DNA from: an uncultured Lachnobacterium sp.
Lineage (GTDB): Bacteria > Bacillota > Clostridia > Lachnospirales > Lachnospiraceae
Direction of reading: 5' to 3'
Length of the DNA stretch: 64,000 bases
Assembly (NCBI GenBank): GCA_900546625.1
Contig: URDU01000002.1
Coordinates: 106,222 to 170,221 of the forward strand
Part shown: piece after piece, positions 9,712 to 18,472 of the stretch
Numbering within the stretch: the first letter of the stretch is position 1
Layout: each line of letters opens with the position of its first letter
Translations under genes and position numbers: made by a program
Notes under the pieces: model-generated
The model's input: only the letters and a program-made list of their open reading frames with translations
The model's database searches: none
What the model was told of the DNA's origin: nothing

Positions 9712-10464
9712 GTGAACAAAATAAAGGATATTGGGAGAGGTGTAATCAATCTGGTATTTCCACCGCGCTGTCCGGTATGTGATGGTATAATTGGTCCGGT
9801 TGAGAGATATATACACAGCAGATGCTGTGAAAAGCTCTTTCCTGTTGAGCAGCCACAGTGTATGCGCTGCGGGAAGCCGGTTTTGTCTGAGCGAAGAGAG
9901 TATTGTGACGACTGCGCACGGGCACTCGAGCATCACAGGCAGATGCGGGAGGGTGACAGCTACAGGCAGGGAAAGGCACTTTTTGCATACAAGGGCAGCA
10001 TAAAGCAGACCATGTACAGGTTCAAGTATTCAAACAGACGTGAGTATGCGGCTTATTTTGCACAGACAGCAGTGGAAAGATATTCGGACTGGATACAGAG
10101 CTGTGGGATAGATGTTATTATTCCGGTGCCGATGCACCGTAAAAAAATGCGCCAGAGAGGCTACAATCAGGCAGAATGTTTTGCAAGGGCATTGTCTGAA
10201 AAAACAGGCATAAGGATGGCGAAAGGGCTTGTGCGCAGAGTGAAAAATACCAGTCCACTCAAGACAATGGGGTATGTTGAACGCAGAAATTGTCTCGAGG
10301 GGGCTTTTCAAGTGGCGGATAGTATTGTACAATATGACCAAATACTAATAGTAGATGATATATATACTACAGGCAGTACGGCGGAGTCGATTGGGCACGA
10401 GATAGCAAAGAAATGTCCCGGCCGTGTATATGTGCTGTGTATTTGCATAGGACAGGGAAGTTAG
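9712..10464 (+). CDS. ComF family protein (phosphoribosyltransferase fold)
   Basis: The 250-residue protein has an N-terminal zinc ribbon (CPVCDG, then CMRCGKPV and CDDC, roughly residues 16-70) and a C-terminal phosphoribosyltransferase-like domain with the binding loop ILIVDDIYTTGSTA and the family stretch PVPMHRKKMRQRGYNQAE. In Bacillus, ComFC takes part in DNA uptake; in many bacteria the role is unproven. I place the start at GTG 9712, behind an AGGGGG ribosome site. The in-frame codons back to 9643 lie within the mreB terminator and are unlikely to be translated. The next gene starts 14 bp after the stop, suggesting an operon. Confidence 0.85.
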   Translation: MNKIKDIGRGVINLVFPPRCPVCDGIIGPVERYIHSRCCEKLFPVEQPQCMRCGKPVLSERREYCDDCARALEHHRQMREGDSYRQGKALFAYKGSIKQTMYRFKYSNRREYAAYFAQTAVERYSDWIQSCGIDVIIPVPMHRKKMRQRGYNQAECFARALSEKTGIRMAKGLVRRVKNTSPLKTMGYVERRNCLEGAFQVADSIVQYDQILIVDDIYTTGSTAESIGHEIAKKCPGRVYVLCICIGQGS

Positions 10465-10478
10465 GAGGGTTTTATCAG

Positions 10479-10883
10479 ATGAGAATATCTAATTGTAAGG
10501 GCTGTGGCAGAATATTTAATGTACTGTCAGATGAGCAGTACTGCCCGAACTGCCAGAAAAAAATGGATGAGAAATTTGATATAGTAAAGAGATTTGTTGA
10601 GGATAATCCAAATGTGCCGGTTGAGACAGTGGCCAAGGAGACCGATACATCCATGAAGCAGATAAATAGGTGGATACGTGAGGAAAGGCTTTCGTTTTCA
10701 CCGGATTCATCATATGGTATACCATGCGAGAACTGTGGCAGGATGATACGTACAGGCAGATTTTGTGATGAGTGCAAGACTAAGCTCACAAACACACTAC
10801 GCAGTGCCCTTGACACACCAAAGGGCCAGGATAAGCAGTTGTGGCAGCAGGATGACAAAAACCGTATGAGATATATCAGGTAA
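10479..10883 (+). CDS. Flagellar-operon-type regulatory protein (YvyF-like zinc protein)
   Basis: This 134-residue protein has two zinc knuckles, CKGCGRIFN and CPNCQK at the N-terminus and CENCGRMI and CDEC near residues 85-110, flanking a helix-turn-helix-like segment (VETVAKETDTSMKQINRWIREERL). That layout matches the uncharacterised family found beside comF in many Firmicutes flagellar operons. No flagellar genes are nearby here. The ATG at 10479 follows TTAGGAGGG; an upstream in-frame ATG would overlap comF heavily and lacks a ribosome site. The molecular role is unknown. Confidence 0.8.
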   Translation: MRISNCKGCGRIFNVLSDEQYCPNCQKKMDEKFDIVKRFVEDNPNVPVETVAKETDTSMKQINRWIREERLSFSPDSSYGIPCENCGRMIRTGRFCDECKTKLTNTLRSALDTPKGQDKQLWQQDDKNRMRYIR

Positions 10884-10901
10884 CAGGTAAGAGGATGATC
10901 T

Positions 10902-11312
10902 ATGATAAACGAAGAAAAAGTAAGGGAACTGTTTAATATTGCTCTTTGTGACAGCAAAAGCGATGACAGCCGTGTGCAGAAGCAGTCCGCAAGTTACTAC
11001 GGATGGGACTATATATGGAAAGAGGGCTTAAAAAGCTTCTTTACAGGTACATTCGCATTTGCAGGGCTTGTTGTGATGTGGGTTGCTGTCAATGCAGCAG
11101 AGCTTTTGGACAGAATCAATAAGCTTGATTTTAAGGCAATGGGTGTCACAATAGGCATACTGTATATTGCATTTATGGCGGTTTACATTTTTGTCACAAT
11201 TGTGGTGTATACTGCAAGATATAAGGCCGGCAGAAGAGAAGTGCGCAGATACGCAAATCACCTGAAGGCAGTGGGCAGAATATATTCCCGTGAGGAAAAG
11301 ATTAAGCGTTAG
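10902..11312 (+). CDS. Unknown protein with two membrane segments
   Basis: I do not recognise a named family. The 136-residue protein has a charged N-terminal region of about 45 residues, then two hydrophobic helices (FFTGTFAFAGLVVMWVAVNA, about residues 46-65, and VTIGILYIAFMAVYIFVTIV, about 86-105), and an Arg/Lys-rich cytoplasmic tail. It lies in a tight same-strand run with the preceding zinc protein (18 bp) and the following membrane protein (9 bp), leading into cdaA. The spacing suggests co-expression with the cyclic-di-AMP genes. Confidence 0.75.
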   Translation: MINEEKVRELFNIALCDSKSDDSRVQKQSASYYGWDYIWKEGLKSFFTGTFAFAGLVVMWVAVNAAELLDRINKLDFKAMGVTIGILYIAFMAVYIFVTIVVYTARYKAGRREVRRYANHLKAVGRIYSREEKIKR

Positions 11313-11321
11313 GGAGGCTTT

Positions 11322-12359
11322 ATGAACAAGTTACTGGAAATTAAGGATAAGGCAGTCAAATTTTGCGGTGAGTATGAGCACTTTATACTTCCGGTTGTGA
11401 GATTTGCCGTTGCATTTATCGCATTTATAACAATAGATTTGAATATCGGCTATATGGCGAAAATAAGCTCGATGCTTGTGGCACTGCTTTTAGCGCTTGT
11501 GTGTGCACTGCTTCCGGTGAATGCAATACTCTGGATTGCTTCGATTATGATACTTTTAGATATGTATGCGCTGTCCATAGAGGTTTTTGCTATCACATTT
11601 GTACTTTTTTTAGTACTGTATTTTGTCTATTTTCGTTTTGCACCGAAGGATGGCATGCTTGTGATACTCACACCTATATGCTTTCAGCTTCACATACCAT
11701 CTGTTATGCCGGTTGCAGCAGGTCTTTTAAGAAGAGCTTATTCTTTTGTTGCAATAATATGTGGCACACTGCTGTACTATTTCTTTGATGGAATCAGACA
11801 GAATGCATCAGCGCTTGCAGAGGTGGTAGATAAAAAGGGGCAGAGCACTACAAAGCTCAATGTGACAATGGGACAGCTTCTTGACAACAAAGAGATGTTT
11901 ATAGTTATGGCAATCTTTGTTATCACCACACTGGTGGTGTATCAGGTCAGACGATTGAAAATCAACAATTCATGGACTGTTGCTACCATAGCAGGAGGGC
12001 TCATACAGTTGGTTGCACTTGTTGTTGCTTATCTGGTGCTCGGACTGCCGGAGAAGATAATCTGGCTTGTGCTCAGCACTGTAGTAGCTATTTTTGCAGG
12101 TGTTGTCATACAGTTTATATTTATGAATCTTGACTATGCACGTACAGAAAACGTACAATTTGAGGATGATGAATATTACTATTACGTCAAGGCAGTTCCA
12201 AAGAAGATGATTGCCAAGGAGGAAAAGGTTGTAAAGCACTTTGGCAATACAGGAAGCCTTGGAAAGAAGATACCGAGACATAATCAGGAAAATATCAGCA
12301 AAGAGGCTATTGCAAAAGATCTCGAAATAGACGAAAATATATTTGAGGATGACAAATAG
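11322..12359 (+). CDS. Unknown multi-pass membrane protein upstream of cdaA
   Basis: A 345-residue protein with roughly nine hydrophobic helices: two clusters (about residues 25-160 and 190-275) separated by a hydrophilic loop, and an acidic/basic cytoplasmic tail after residue 285 containing EDDEYYYYV. No enzymatic motif is visible. It resembles unnamed integral membrane proteins that I associate with cdaA operons in Lachnospiraceae, but I cannot assign a function. It starts 9 bp after the previous gene with an AGGGAGG ribosome site, and cdaA follows 29 bp downstream. A role in transport or in modulating CdaA is possible but unproven. Confidence 0.75.
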   Translation: MNKLLEIKDKAVKFCGEYEHFILPVVRFAVAFIAFITIDLNIGYMAKISSMLVALLLALVCALLPVNAILWIASIMILLDMYALSIEVFAITFVLFLVLYFVYFRFAPKDGMLVILTPICFQLHIPSVMPVAAGLLRRAYSFVAIICGTLLYYFFDGIRQNASALAEVVDKKGQSTTKLNVTMGQLLDNKEMFIVMAIFVITTLVVYQVRRLKINNSWTVATIAGGLIQLVALVVAYLVLGLPEKIIWLVLSTVVAIFAGVVIQFIFMNLDYARTENVQFEDDEYYYYVKAVPKKMIAKEEKVVKHFGNTGSLGKKIPRHNQENISKEAIAKDLEIDENIFEDDK

Positions 12360-12388
12360 TTACATAGTATAAGAGAAAGGAGGGCGCT

Positions 12389-13294
12389 ATGGATAATGTG
12401 AGTGGTGTATTGATACGCTTCAAGGATCAGTTCCTTACATTCACAAATGTGCCGGGCATCAAAATCGGTGTGATAGACATTATAGAGATACTTATTATTT
12501 CAGTGCTCTTCTATCATATACTTTTGTGGATAAAGACCACGAGGGCATGGAATCTGTTCAAGGGCCTTATTATCATACTGTTGTTTGTGCTTGTTGCAGC
12601 ATTGTTCCAGATGGATACGATACTGTGGCTTGCTGAGAAACTCTTTAATATAGGTCTCGTGGCACTTGTTGTTATTTTTCAGCCTGAGCTTCGAAATGCC
12701 TTGGAGAATATTGGTGGAAAGACCTTTTTGGGTGATTTCTTCAATACCGGCAGAGGCGAGATTGAGAAATTCTCCGACAAGACAATCGATGAGCTGGTGC
12801 GTGCATGCTTTGCGATGGGCAGAGTAAAGACAGGAGCACTAATAGTCATGGAGGATGAGATAAATCTGGGAGAGTATATCAGAACAGGAATAGATGTGGA
12901 TGCCATACTTACAAGTCAGCTCCTCATCAATATTTTTGAGAAAAACACACCGCTTCATGACGGAGCGGTTATCGTGCGTGGCAACCGTGTGGTGTCAGCT
13001 ACATGTTACCTTCCACTATCAGACAGCCTGTCACTCTCGAAGGATTTGGGAACCAGACACCGTGCAGCGGTCGGAGTCAGCGAGGTAAGTGATTCACTTA
13101 CTATCATAGTTTCAGAGGAGACAGGAGCAGTTTCTACAGCATACAAGGGGCAGATTGAGCACGATATAGATGCCGATCATCTACGCACACAGCTTAAGCT
13201 TCTGCAGAACAGACATAGGGAGCCGGGTAAGTTTGAATTAATTAAAAGGAGGTTTAAGAATGGGAAAGAAGCTTCTAAAAACCTTCACAAATAA
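12389..13294 (+). CDS. cdaA: Diadenylate cyclase CdaA
   Basis: The enzyme joins two ATP molecules into cyclic di-AMP, which controls potassium and osmolyte uptake and wall homeostasis. The 301-residue protein has three N-terminal membrane helices (within residues 25-95) and a cytoplasmic DAC domain with the diagnostic motifs DGAVIVRG and GTRHRAAVG, both near the active site. The 3' end overlaps the start of the ybbR-type gene by 35 bp, indicating translational coupling. The GGAGGGCG ribosome site precedes the ATG. Identity is secure. Confidence 0.95.
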   Translation: MDNVSGVLIRFKDQFLTFTNVPGIKIGVIDIIEILIISVLFYHILLWIKTTRAWNLFKGLIIILLFVLVAALFQMDTILWLAEKLFNIGLVALVVIFQPELRNALENIGGKTFLGDFFNTGRGEIEKFSDKTIDELVRACFAMGRVKTGALIVMEDEINLGEYIRTGIDVDAILTSQLLINIFEKNTPLHDGAVIVRGNRVVSATCYLPLSDSLSLSKDLGTRHRAAVGVSEVSDSLTIIVSEETGAVSTAYKGQIEHDIDADHLRTQLKLLQNRHREPGKFELIKRRFKNGKEASKNLHK

Positions 13295-14705
13295 TATAGG
13301 CTTTAAAATACTTGCGATAGCATTTGCATTTATACTCTGGCTTGTGGTCTACAATCTCAATGACCCGGTCAAGACAAAGACATTTACCACAACAGTCACC
13401 GTTACAGGCCGCGATTCGGTTGTTGACAAGGGGCTATGGCCTACCATCAAGGATTCGGAAAAGACCATCAGCTTTTCGGTATCAGGCAAGAGAAGCTATC
13501 TGAACGAGCTTGATGATTCCGATTTTTACGCAAATGTCGACCTTGCAAATATCATAGTAGATAAGGATGATACGAATAAGGCAAGCGTAAAGGTAGATAT
13601 TGGATGCACCAAGTACAGACATTCGATTACCTTCAACGGTGGAGACCATATGCTCCCGCTTTCAATTGAAAAATATATGCAGAAGCAGTTTGAGGTAAAG
13701 GTATCAGTGGATGGAAGTCTCTCAGGTGCGAAAGCACTGGGAAACAAGCCGCAGGCAAATCCAAAGGTAGTAAAGATCGGAGGTCCTGAGTCCATTGTTT
13801 CAACTATAGCATCGGCCAATGTAAATATAAAGGTCGATGACAATACCATAATATCAGATAATCAGATAACTGATCGCGGTGATCTCACTCTGATTGATGA
13901 TAATGGCGATGAGATAGATATATCAAAGCTTGATGTGGACAGCCAGTATCAGTCTATAGCAGTGACAGTTAATGTCTTAAGTACCAAGGAGGTGCCTATC
14001 AAGTGTACTACGACAGGCTCACCGGCAGGAGGAAAGAGCGTGCTCGGAGTAGAACTATCAGAGGAGTCTGTAATGCTCAAGGGTAATGCAGAAGCATTGA
14101 ACAATATCACATCTATAGATGTGGGACCAATCGATATATCGGGCGCAACAGACGATATAAGTACATCTGTTGACCTGACAGGATATCTGCCGGATGGAGT
14201 TTTTATAGTGAACTCATCCAAGGCAAAGCTCAGTATAGATATAAAGATTGAAACAAATGCAACTTCAACCATGACGCTGAACAGCTCCAATATCACATAT
14301 GACGGACTGCAGGAGGGATATAAGCTTACATTTGTTACAGATAAGAGCAGTGTCATAGTAAGCGGCATCCAGTCTGATATAGATTCACTTTCAGAAACTA
14401 CACTGAAGGGTAAAATTGACGTGACAGGCCTTGATGCAGGTACGCATACAGTGACGGTAAAGCCGAATCTGGATGAGACAAAGTACACATGGGGCGAGAT
14501 AAAGGTTCAGATAGTTATCGGCAGGGAAGGTGACGGAGACGGCACAACGGGCACAGATGGTACAGGAACAACCTCAGGCTCGACCACAGGTGCTTCGTCA
14601 TCCCAGGGCACCGGCAGCAGTGGCTCGACAACGGGAGGCACGTCATCGGGCAGCAGCTCGTCAGGAAACACCGGAAATAGCGGCTCTGACAGTTCATCGC
14701 ATTGA
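13260..14705 (+). CDS. cdaR: YbbR-domain protein CdaR, CdaA regulator
   Basis: CdaR is anchored outside the membrane next to CdaA and modulates its activity. The 481-residue protein has one N-terminal membrane helix (IGFKILAIAFAFILWLVVYN, about residues 12-31), then a series of YbbR repeats (about four, recognisable by NV.I.V and VTV-type strands), and a low-complexity Thr/Ser/Gly tail from about residue 425. The start is set by AAAAGGAGG just before ATG 13260, inside cdaA. The tail probably spans or contacts the wall; it is repetitive and may vary in length between strains. Confidence 0.92.
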   Translation: MGKKLLKTFTNNIGFKILAIAFAFILWLVVYNLNDPVKTKTFTTTVTVTGRDSVVDKGLWPTIKDSEKTISFSVSGKRSYLNELDDSDFYANVDLANIIVDKDDTNKASVKVDIGCTKYRHSITFNGGDHMLPLSIEKYMQKQFEVKVSVDGSLSGAKALGNKPQANPKVVKIGGPESIVSTIASANVNIKVDDNTIISDNQITDRGDLTLIDDNGDEIDISKLDVDSQYQSIAVTVNVLSTKEVPIKCTTTGSPAGGKSVLGVELSEESVMLKGNAEALNNITSIDVGPIDISGATDDISTSVDLTGYLPDGVFIVNSSKAKLSIDIKIETNATSTMTLNSSNITYDGLQEGYKLTFVTDKSSVIVSGIQSDIDSLSETTLKGKIDVTGLDAGTHTVTVKPNLDETKYTWGEIKVQIVIGREGDGDGTTGTDGTGTTSGSTTGASSSQGTGSSGSTTGGTSSGSSSSGNTGNSGSDSSSH

Positions 14706-14735
14706 TAGATATATAACCGAAAAGAGGTAATAAAA

Positions 14736-15002
14736 GTGGTAGCACAAAAAATAACAATCAAGAATCCTACCGGATTACATTTGCGTCCGGCAGGCAATCT
14801 CTGCAAAGAGGCAATGAAATTTAAATCAAAGGTAACCTTTATATATGACGAGAAAAATGTAGCTAATGCAAAGAGCGTACTTTCAGTGCTTGGAGCGTGC
14901 ATTAAGTCAGGTGATGAGATAGAGCTCATCTGCAATGGTGAGGATGAGAACGAGGCACTTGAATACCTTATACAGTACATCAAGGATGGCCTCGGAGAGT
15001 AG
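14736..15002 (+). CDS. HPr-like phosphocarrier protein
   Basis: HPr carries phosphate from enzyme I to sugar transporters of the PTS and, when phosphorylated on a serine, works with CcpA. The 88-residue protein keeps the active histidine in NPTGLHLRPAG (usual form GLHARPA) and a serine in the regulatory region (NAKSVLSVLG). It starts at GTG 14736 behind AAAGAGG. Its position behind cdaA-cdaR and before three glycosyltransferase genes, with no enzyme I beside it, is unusual. It could be the general HPr or a paralogue with a regulatory job. Confidence 0.85.
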   Translation: MVAQKITIKNPTGLHLRPAGNLCKEAMKFKSKVTFIYDEKNVANAKSVLSVLGACIKSGDEIELICNGEDENEALEYLIQYIKDGLGE

Positions 15003-15037
15003 TTCACAAGGAAACAGGTATACATGGAGAAACATAT

Positions 15038-16045
15038 ATGGAGAAGCTTTTAACCATAGTCGTTCCGGCTTACAATGTTGAAAAGTATATAAAGAACTGT
15101 CTGGACTCGTTTATAGATTTGTCTGTTCTCAGAAGTCTGGAAATACTCATAGTGGATGATGGTTCCACTGATTCCACAGCAAGTCTGGCGCATACCTACG
15201 AGCAGAAGTACCCATACAGCTTCAAGGTGCTCTCGAAGGAGAACGGAGGTCACGGCTCCACCATCAACTATGCCATACCGCGCGCAACAGGCAAGTATTT
15301 CAAGGTGGTGGATGGAGATGACTGGCTGGACAAGAGCCTTCTGTCGCAGTTTGTGCAGCTTTTAAAGCACACACACTCGGATGTCATATCCAATGACTTT
15401 AATCTGGTGGATGACAGGAGCAAAAAGGTCACAAAGCGCAGAAAGGCAGTATCCAACTCTTATCATTACAACAGGGAGTGGGGCTTTGCTGAGGCAGTCA
15501 TGGATCCGCTGATTACGATACACTCCACGACCATCCGTACAGATGTATTGCAGAAGAATGATATTCGTGTGGATGAGCACTGCTTCTATGAGGATCAGGA
15601 GTATATACTCTACCCTATCCCATATTGCACCAGCATCACATTCTCACCACTGCCGCTGTACCAGTACAGGCTAGGCAGAAGCGGTCAGAGCGTGGACATA
15701 AAGATGATGATCAAGCGTCATGACCAGCACCTTAAGGTACTCGATGCGCTGTTTGAATACAACAACGTGCACGGCAATCTGCAGACCTACAAGAAGCAGT
15801 ACCTTGAGCGCGGCATAGCAGAGGCGGTCGATGATGAGTACCAGATATTTCTGGCAAAGGGCAATGATTCAAGGAACGTTGAGCAGATGAAGAAGTTTGA
15901 CGAGATGCTGCGCGAGGAGCACCCGGGAGTGTATCAGGCATGCAGCAGGAAGAGTGTCTGGATGCTTAGAAAAACAGACTTCAAGATATTTCCAATGGCA
16001 GCATGGGTATATAGCAGGCTGCGTGGCAATGGATTTCATGAATAG
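15038..16045 (+). CDS. Family 2 glycosyltransferase (first of three tandem paralogues)
   Basis: A GT-A fold enzyme that transfers a sugar from a nucleotide donor. The 335-residue protein shows VVPAYNVEKYI, ILIVDDGSTDST and the metal-binding region YFKVVDGDDWLD, preceded by ENGGHGSTIN, a signature shared with the next two genes. There is no membrane helix, so it probably acts on the cytoplasmic face on a lipid-linked or nucleotide-linked acceptor. It starts 35 bp after the HPr-like gene. The acceptor and sugar cannot be deduced. Confidence 0.85.
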   Translation: MEKLLTIVVPAYNVEKYIKNCLDSFIDLSVLRSLEILIVDDGSTDSTASLAHTYEQKYPYSFKVLSKENGGHGSTINYAIPRATGKYFKVVDGDDWLDKSLLSQFVQLLKHTHSDVISNDFNLVDDRSKKVTKRRKAVSNSYHYNREWGFAEAVMDPLITIHSTTIRTDVLQKNDIRVDEHCFYEDQEYILYPIPYCTSITFSPLPLYQYRLGRSGQSVDIKMMIKRHDQHLKVLDALFEYNNVHGNLQTYKKQYLERGIAEAVDDEYQIFLAKGNDSRNVEQMKKFDEMLREEHPGVYQACSRKSVWMLRKTDFKIFPMAAWVYSRLRGNGFHE

Positions 16046-16105
16046 GCGTGAATGAGCATGCAATACTTTTTATAATAATAGTAATCAGGACGGATAGAAC
16101 AGTTA

Positions 16106-17233
16106 ATGAGTAAAATATTATCAATTATAATACCAACATATAATGCAGAAAAGTTTCTGAATAAGGGACTGTCATCATTTCTTGTATGCAGGGATACGGA
16201 TGCACAGACGGCACAGCACAACTGTAAAATGGCAACTGAGGGCCGCTTTGAGGAGATAGACATTGACAAGGCTATACTCGATAAGCTTGAGGTGATAGTC
16301 GTAAATGACGGCACACCTGACAGCAGTGTTGAAGTGGCACAGAAATTTGTGGACTGGTATCCGGAAACCTTTGTCATAGTAAATAAAACAAATGGTGGGC
16401 ATGGTTCTGCAATCAACACAGGCGTGGAGCATGTGAGCGGAAAATATTTCAAGGTGGTCGATGCAGATGACTGGGTAGATACGCTTGCGCTAAAGCACTT
16501 GGTTGAATACCTCGAGCATACGGATGCAGATGCCGTGATACAAAGCTTCAGGTATTATGACATATCAAAGGATGAGTACAGACCGGCGGATGTGAGGGTG
16601 CCTGATTTTACACGGGAGTACAATTTAAAGGATATAGTCGATATGTGGGATGATGTATATGATGGCTTATCATTTCACGGAGTGATATATAACACCGGAT
16701 TCTACAAGGCACTTGGTTATAAGCTTACAGAGCATGTGTTTTACGAGGATCAGGAGTACGCAACAGTTCCGTTTTCGTATGCAAAAGCTATCCGGTTTAT
16801 TCAGGAAGAGCTGTATGTATACAGAGTGGGCGATGTAAATCAAAGTGTTTCAGCTGCGAGTCAGGTGAAGCGCCTTCCGGATCTGGAGCAGGTTATATTT
16901 AATGTACTTGAGGTCCAGAAGAGCTTTGCAAAAATGCCACAGGGTGGAAAAGAGCATTTTATCAGAAAGACATCGGGCATCATCACAAGCTATTATCAGA
17001 TCGCCTTGATAAAAAATACCGACAGACAATCCGGCAGAGAGATAGTAGAGCAGTTTAACATAAAACTCGCTCAAAAAAGTGCGCTCATGTATGATGCGGT
17101 ACAGCGCAAATATAAAGTATTTCGGCTGTTTAATAAGCTGCATGTGAGCAACAGCTTCTACGAGAATCAATTTTCTAAGCTGCTTGAGCTTGCCAAAAGA
17201 TTTGGCAAAGCAGACAGACTGTACAGAAAATAA
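16106..17233 (+). CDS. Family 2 glycosyltransferase (second tandem paralogue, with an insertion)
   Basis: A 375-residue paralogue of its neighbours, with IIIPTYNAEKFLNKGLSSF, VIVVNDGTPDSS, NGGHGSAIN and YFKVVDADDWVD. Compared with the third copy it carries roughly 28 extra residues near position 30-58 (containing CRDTDAQTAQHNCKMATEGR) between the first strand/helix and the donor-binding VVNDG motif. The insertion is in frame and reads as normal coding sequence. Function is as for the family; specificity is unknown. Confidence 0.85.
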   Translation: MSKILSIIIPTYNAEKFLNKGLSSFLVCRDTDAQTAQHNCKMATEGRFEEIDIDKAILDKLEVIVVNDGTPDSSVEVAQKFVDWYPETFVIVNKTNGGHGSAINTGVEHVSGKYFKVVDADDWVDTLALKHLVEYLEHTDADAVIQSFRYYDISKDEYRPADVRVPDFTREYNLKDIVDMWDDVYDGLSFHGVIYNTGFYKALGYKLTEHVFYEDQEYATVPFSYAKAIRFIQEELYVYRVGDVNQSVSAASQVKRLPDLEQVIFNVLEVQKSFAKMPQGGKEHFIRKTSGIITSYYQIALIKNTDRQSGREIVEQFNIKLAQKSALMYDAVQRKYKVFRLFNKLHVSNSFYENQFSKLLELAKRFGKADRLYRK

Positions 17234-17266
17234 AACTAACATATAGAAACAGGAATCAGATAGGAT

Positions 17267-18328
17267 ATGGAAACAGAAAATAAAAAGATACTATCAATAA
17301 TAATACCGACATATAATGCAGCAAAGTTTTTGGATAAAGGGTTATCATCATTTATTGTTGATGATAACTCTCTTTTAAATATGCTGGACATTGTTGTTGT
17401 AAATGACGGCTCTACCGATAATAGTGTAGAAATCGCCCAAAAATATGTAAATAAATATCCTGATGTGTATCGGATACTGAATAAAGAAAACGGTGGTCAT
17501 GGCTCGGCAATTAATGAAGGTGTAAAAATAATAAAAGGAAGCTATTTTAAGGTAGTAGACGCTGATGACTGGGTAAACACTGATGTATTGAAAGAAACTA
17601 TCTGTTATCTTAGAGATAATGAAAATAAACATGAGAATTTCGCGGATGCAGTATTGATGAGCTATAGGTCATATGTGCTGCAGAGAGAAAATACTGATGA
17701 GTATCCATACGACGATAAATATATAACAAAAAATGGTGGACCATATAATGCCGGATATGTGGATGAGCATCTGTATGATTTCTGGTGGGGGCTGAGCCTG
17801 CATGGGGTGATATACAATACGCATTTTTATAGAAATACAGGTCTGACACTCTCTGAGGGGGTGTTCTACGAGGATCAGGAGTTTTCGATAATCCCAATGG
17901 CATATGCCAAGAGTATCTATGCATATGATAAGGCACTTTATGAGTATAGAGTCGGTGACGTAAATCAGAGCGTTTCGATAGAAAGCTCACTGAAGAGGCT
18001 TGACCATTATGAGAAGGTTATCATGAAGCTGATTGAGGCAGGCCGGGACTCGGAGCACTTTAGTATAGGCGGAAAAAAGCTGTGGTTTGATAAAACAAGC
18101 AAATTTATCAACGACTATCTGCAGCTTTGCCTAATTAGAAATAATGATAAAAAACAGCTTAGAAAAAGGATGAAGCTGTTTGTCAGTCAAATCGAAAAAA
18201 AGAATACAGCTATGTATAGATGTGTAAAAAAGAATTATAAAGTATTTTGTGTGTTGAATAAAATGCATATGAGCGATAAGGTTTATCAGGACTATTTTAT
18301 ACGCCTGTTACATATCGTACGTCATTAG
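17267..18328 (+). CDS. Family 2 glycosyltransferase (third tandem paralogue)
   Basis: A 353-residue enzyme starting with KKILSIIIPTYNAAKFLDKG, then IVVVNDGSTDNSV, ENGGHGSAIN and YFKVVDADDWVN. The C-terminal half is close to the second copy (SLHGVIYNT, FYEDQE, EYRVGDVNQSVS). Its codon use is more AT-rich than the first copy, which suggests separate histories despite the shared fold. It ends the operon; a new promoter for the L,D-transpeptidase gene follows. Confidence 0.85.
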   Translation: METENKKILSIIIPTYNAAKFLDKGLSSFIVDDNSLLNMLDIVVVNDGSTDNSVEIAQKYVNKYPDVYRILNKENGGHGSAINEGVKIIKGSYFKVVDADDWVNTDVLKETICYLRDNENKHENFADAVLMSYRSYVLQRENTDEYPYDDKYITKNGGPYNAGYVDEHLYDFWWGLSLHGVIYNTHFYRNTGLTLSEGVFYEDQEFSIIPMAYAKSIYAYDKALYEYRVGDVNQSVSIESSLKRLDHYEKVIMKLIEAGRDSEHFSIGGKKLWFDKTSKFINDYLQLCLIRNNDKKQLRKRMKLFVSQIEKKNTAMYRCVKKNYKVFCVLNKMHMSDKVYQDYFIRLLHIVRH

Positions 18329-18398
18329 AAAGCTTTTTTTGTTATCATAATGATGAATAATGTGTCTAAATAATCGGAAAATATGTGACAAATCTCAC

Positions 18399-18427
18399 TT
18401 GAGGCATATATAAGAAAGTGATAAAAT
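18399..18427 (+). promoter_or_regulatory. Promoter of the L,D-transpeptidase gene
   Basis: TTGAGG (18399-18404), a 17-bp spacer and TAAAAT (18422-18427), 46 bp before the start codon. Confidence 0.55.
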
Positions 18428-18472
18428 ATGTTGCTGTGAGAATAATATAGAATTAAGATAAAGAGGACAAAG

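Noticed and set aside
13949-14488. 179-codon minus-strand frame opposite cdaR
   Set aside because: Shadow of the YbbR repeats; low-complexity translation and no start signals.
14530-14730. 66-codon plus-strand frame overlapping the cdaR tail
   Set aside because: Frame-shifted reading of the Ser/Thr/Gly tail; Gln/Arg/Ala-rich artefact.
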